Source: Vagococcus allomyrinae
GTDB lineage: Bacteria; Bacillota; Bacilli; Lactobacillales; Vagococcaceae
Assembly (NCBI RefSeq): GCF_017829975.1
Contig: NZ_JAEEGA010000012.1
Span: forward strand, 62,001 to 126,000
Length of the DNA stretch: 64,000 bases
Direction of reading: 5' to 3'
The notes beneath the pieces were generated by a model. It searched no databases. It saw nothing but the letters and a program-made list of their open reading frames with translations, and was not told the DNA's origin. Made by a program: the position numbers and the translations under genes. Positions within the stretch are counted from its first letter, which is position 1; every line of letters starts with the position of its first letter. Shown here piece by piece: positions 60,880 through 64,000 of the stretch.

Positions 60880-62112
60880 AAAACTAGAACTAACTCATAA
60901 AAGTAGTCGTGGTCAAATTAGGAAGTCCAGTGTTAAACATTTTTTAGACAATCTCGATCCGATTATTTTTTCAGAGCAACTCAATCGAATTCCAATGCTT
61001 GATACTAAAGATAATCGTTTGATATCTCACCGCTTATGCCAAAGTCAATGTATAAATGCCGATCGTATTGACACAATAAAAATCAGGTTATTTAAAATAA
61101 ATCCGTAAAGAAGGCGCATAATATTATTTTTAAGATTAGCACGAAGACATTAAGATAGCTCGTGTTACTTCAGCGGGAATGAATTAACATGAGCTTCTCA
61201 CTATCTTCCAAAAATAACTGACAAGCTTTTGACTATATAGTTCCCATTAAATAATCATCCAATGGAACTATCTGTTTGATTATTTAACATGATGTATATA
61301 AAAAATAAATCGATCATTAGGCGACAATGTCTCAGTTAGACTGTCCCGCCAACAGTCTAGTTAACAAACGCCAAGTTTCGGTAACTTGACCATTATCCGC
61401 TGGGTAAAATAAGGATGTTACTCAGATCAACTCATCTCAACACGATCGAATTTAATAACAATCATTCAGATAACTTGCAATAAAAAAAGTGATTCAATTG
61501 ACTCTTCATAGGATAGAAATATTATTTAACAACATTCAATGAAGCTTGAACAACCGCCATTTAATCAATAATCAGCCCTTTTCCCTCCTTGATAATTGTC
61601 AACTGGAACTGACACCTACTGAAAACAGCAAAATGATTGAATAACAAAAACTCATCTAAAGGAATTTTTAAAGCCCGTGTCAAAAGGAAGAAAAATCGCC
61701 CTATCTCACAGTTCAGCTTCGAATGAACTATCATTTTATAACAACCTTTTCACATCACAATAAAGAAAAAAGTGAATCAGTTGATAGCCTAAAAAAAGTA
61801 TCACCCTTTAACTAAGATCTAGCAAACACAGCAGTTTCATAGTGTTTCACTGTAAATGAGCAAATTACAGTGAACATCACTGTCAACTGAATAAGAATTG
61901 GAGTTTGCTAAGCTCTTTGGTTAAAATAACTATCCATCACTGTTAAGAGAACCTCCTAAATTGATTTATTCCTCACAATCTTTCCTTGATTAACTTATCA
62001 CAAAAGATCTTAACAACTAACTATCGCTAAGCTGTCTCACAACCTCCGCGCCTTCAGTATCATTACTTCAACACTCATCGCTTAGTAGTCCAAATCACAT
62101 CTCAATATCACA
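60880..62112. other. Long non-coding intergenic region
   Basis: About 1.2 kb. A short frame (60854-61108, plus) overlaps the end of the previous gene and is doubtful. An imperfect palindrome near 61152-61206 may end the plus-strand transcript. A 10-bp inverted repeat TTCACTGTAA/TTACAGTGAA lies at 61846-61874, and repeat copy C at 61237-61271. No gene recognised. Confidence 0.5.
61237..61271. repeat. Palindromic intergenic repeat, shortened copy C
   Basis: ATAGTTCCCATTAAATAATC, a short spacer and AATGGAACTAT. The arms match the outer arms of copies A and B with the internal hairpin deleted. Confidence 0.5.
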
Positions 62113-62146
62113 CAAAAAAAGCCGAAGAATAAAGCTTTCGGCTTTG
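62113..62146 (-). terminator. Terminator of the metal ATPase gene
   Basis: Minus strand AAAGCCGAAAGC, loop, TTCGGCTTTTTTT, 23 bases after the stop codon. Confidence 0.8.
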
Positions 62147-62168
62147 TTTGTATGTAATAAAGTTCAAC

Positions 62169-64000
62169 TTACATTTTGGTCGGCAATAGCAACCGTAAAC
62201 CATTAAAGATCACGATTAAGGTACTTCCCTCATGGGCGATGATTCCAAGGGTAATATCCATCTTACCCAAAATATTAAGGGTGACCAGCATCAACACAAT
62301 CAACATTGAGAACCCGATGTTTTGCCAGACCACTCGATCAAGACGTTTGGCTGTTTTATGAGCGTAACTAAACTTAGTTAAATCATTTTGCATTAAGACA
62401 GCATCTGCTACATCAATCGCAATATCTGTGCCATCGCCCATGGCAACCCCAATATCAGCTTTAACTAGAGCCGGCGCATCGTTTACACCATCTCCTAGCA
62501 TAGATACAGTGCCGAAACGGGCTTGCTGATCATCAACAATAGCCGCCTTGTTTTCAGGTAACACATTGCCAATCACTTCATCAATGCCAATTTGTCTCCC
62601 GACTGCTTGACCCGTTAATTCGGCATCTCCAGTAATCATTGTCGTATGAATATTTTGTGATTTTAAATAACTTACCACCTTGCGGGCATTTTCATTTGGC
62701 ACATCCATCATGGCGATTAAGCCAATAACGTAGCCGTCCTTCGCTACATAAACAACGGTTTTTCCCGCTCTTGAATAGCGATCATTATAATCTTCAATTT
62801 TTAATGGGACTTGATTAAATATTTCTGGTTTACCAATTTGATAGGTGTTTCCTTGATAGTGACTCAATAAGCCTTTACCAATTTCATTAGCAACATCCAG
62901 GTCGATTTCTTTGGTTGCTTGAAACTTCTGTAAAATCGCATCTGCCAACGGATGGTTCGCTGATTTTTCCATTGCAACGACAATATTTATCAATTGTTCT
63001 TCAAGATTAGAACCTTCAACCGTCTCAAAATGAAAATCAGTCACAACTGGTTTACCTTTCGTTAAGGTCCCCGTTTTATCGAAGGCAACGGACTTAATTT
63101 CCGCTAGATTAGCTAAATAGGAGCCACCTTTGAATAAAACACCGCGCTTAGCCAAATTAGAAATACTTGAAAGGGTGGCTGATACGGCACTGGCCGCTAG
63201 TGCGCAAGGGGAAGCTGAGATTAAGAAAACCATTCCCCGATAAAAACTTTCGTTCCATGACCAATTAAAAATAGTCGGTCCTAAAGCAATAAAAATCGGT
63301 ACAATAATCATCACAGCTATCACGTAAATTGGTTCAATTTTTTGAATCTTAGTAGCTGTTTTAGATAGGTTAGACTGAGATTGATTGACCAGTTGCATGA
63401 CTTTAACAAACACCGTGTCACTAGCTTCTTTTGTAACTTCCATTGTGAAACTACCATTGCCGTTGATGGTGCTGCCAAAGACCTCATCCCCGATCGTTTT
63501 TTCTCTGGGAATACTCTCACCGTTTATCGAACTTTCATCAATCGAGGTTGCTCCTGATAGAATAACCCCATCAGTGGCGATCTGATCCCCATTTAAGACC
63601 TGTAATTTATCCCCGATGTGAAGTCTTGAGACAGGAACTGTTTGAACACTGCCATCGGCTTGAATTAAACGAGCCTCAGTAGGGTTCATATTCAGCAAAT
63701 TGGTTATCTCGCGCTTGCTACGTCCCTCAGCGTATTCTTCCAAAAAATGGGCACCGGCAAAAATAACAATTAATAAGGCCCCCTCTTCAAAGTTTCCAAT
63801 AATCATTGCCCCAACAGCCGCCAGAGTCATCAAAATATGAACATTAGGTGTGAACTTGCGTAACCGTTTAGTATCAGTGATCGTATCACTGATTCCTTCA
63901 AAAATAATATGGTAGCCTGATAGCAACATAGCTGATATGAATAGTGTGTTTTGCACTAGGCTACCTTCACCAGTGAAAAAAGCCATGCCAAACAAAATTA
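62169..64000 (-). CDS. P1B-4-type heavy-metal transporting ATPase (PfeT/ZosA-like), 5' end beyond window
   Basis: At least 608 residues are visible; the start probably lies beyond the right edge. P-type landmarks: actuator TGE in SSINGESIPREK, TM4 motif SPCAL, phosphorylation site DKTGTLTKG, HP motif SANHPLADAI, hinge GDGVNDAPALVKAD. The SPC motif combined with HEGST in the last helices indicates the P1B-4 subgroup, whose members export Fe(II), Co(II) or related ions. No N-terminal CXXC metal-binding domain is visible. Followed by its own terminator, it is probably unrelated to the appendage island. Confidence 0.85.
   Translation of the reverse strand, partial: ILFGMAFFTGEGSLVQNTLFISAMLLSGYHIIFEGISDTITDTKRLRKFTPNVHILMTLAAVGAMIIGNFEEGALLIVIFAGAHFLEEYAEGRSKREITNLLNMNPTEARLIQADGSVQTVPVSRLHIGDKLQVLNGDQIATDGVILSGATSIDESSINGESIPREKTIGDEVFGSTINGNGSFTMEVTKEASDTVFVKVMQLVNQSQSNLSKTATKIQKIEPIYVIAVMIIVPIFIALGPTIFNWSWNESFYRGMVFLISASPCALAASAVSATLSSISNLAKRGVLFKGGSYLANLAEIKSVAFDKTGTLTKGKPVVTDFHFETVEGSNLEEQLINIVVAMEKSANHPLADAILQKFQATKEIDLDVANEIGKGLLSHYQGNTYQIGKPEIFNQVPLKIEDYNDRYSRAGKTVVYVAKDGYVIGLIAMMDVPNENARKVVSYLKSQNIHTTMITGDAELTGQAVGRQIGIDEVIGNVLPENKAAIVDDQQARFGTVSMLGDGVNDAPALVKADIGVAMGDGTDIAIDVADAVLMQNDLTKFSYAHKTAKRLDRVVWQNIGFSMLIVLMLVTLNILGKMDITLGIIAHEGSTLIVIFNGLRLLLPTKM

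Noticed and set aside
60854-61108. 84-codon plus-strand frame overlapping the end of the ComK-like gene
   Set aside because: A weak GGAAGG site exists, but composition is unconvincing and no family is recognised.
1-64000. tRNA, rRNA or CRISPR array
   Set aside because: No cloverleaf-like or regularly spaced repeats were seen on either strand.

Overview
This window comes from a low-GC Gram-positive bacterium, most likely Lactobacillales (Enterococcaceae or Carnobacteriaceae type). The signs are strong GGAGG ribosome sites with some GTG starts, LPxTG sortase signals, IS6/ISL3/IS66 relics and phage-type holin/lysozyme genes. The genus is an inference. Almost every gene is on the minus strand, so operons read from high to low coordinates.

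From right to left: 64000-62169 is a P1B-4-type metal ATPase cut by the window edge. 60879-59995 is a plus-strand gene, possibly a remote ComK relative. 59670-56568 is a compact operon with holin, GH25 lysozyme, an XRE regulator and two DUF1659/DUF2922-like pairs. 55369-37412 is a long surface operon (operon 3): SipW signal peptidase, a BsaA/TasA-like fibre protein, an LPxTG protein, two more SipW-type proteins, two very large secreted proteins, then LysM proteins, a TagH-like ATPase and four resolvase-like proteins that have lost the catalytic serine. 37400-32900 is a graveyard of insertion sequences, a CAP-domain protein truncated by an IS6 end, and the fossil of a former pilin operon. 31131-17206 is a complete type IV pilus operon (operon 2): three minor pilins, PilB, PilT, PilC, PilA, PilD, PilM, PilN, PilO and a large putative adhesin. 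16684-14336 is a small cell-envelope operon. 11518 to beyond position 1 is operon 1: the same five-gene SipW/fibre module as operon 3, then a lectin-bearing paralogue of the adhesin, three minor pilins and the start of a second PilB.

The central finding is that each of the three surface operons is preceded by what looks like an invertible promoter. At 12045-13631 and 31335-32871 the element is about 1.5 kb. It is bounded by 23-26 bp inverted repeats and carries its own tyrosine recombinase (the second is frameshifted), a pair of 12-bp-periodic TGACGG arm-type sites near each end, and a TTGACA promoter that now points away from the operon into a terminator. At 55655-56117 the element is 463 bp, bounded by perfect 24-bp inverted repeats. 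It carries a promoter, again pointing away into a strong terminator, but no recombinase. All three appear to be OFF in this assembly. At the two recombinase-bearing switches the inverted repeat itself forms the terminator hairpin, and inversion would separate that hairpin from its U-tract.

Taken together, the region looks like a phase-variable surface-appendage island that joins a retractable type IV pilus, SipW-dependent TasA/BsaA-like fibres and very large adhesins sharing one C-terminal module. The functional links are inferences from gene order, shared domains and the repeat architecture.
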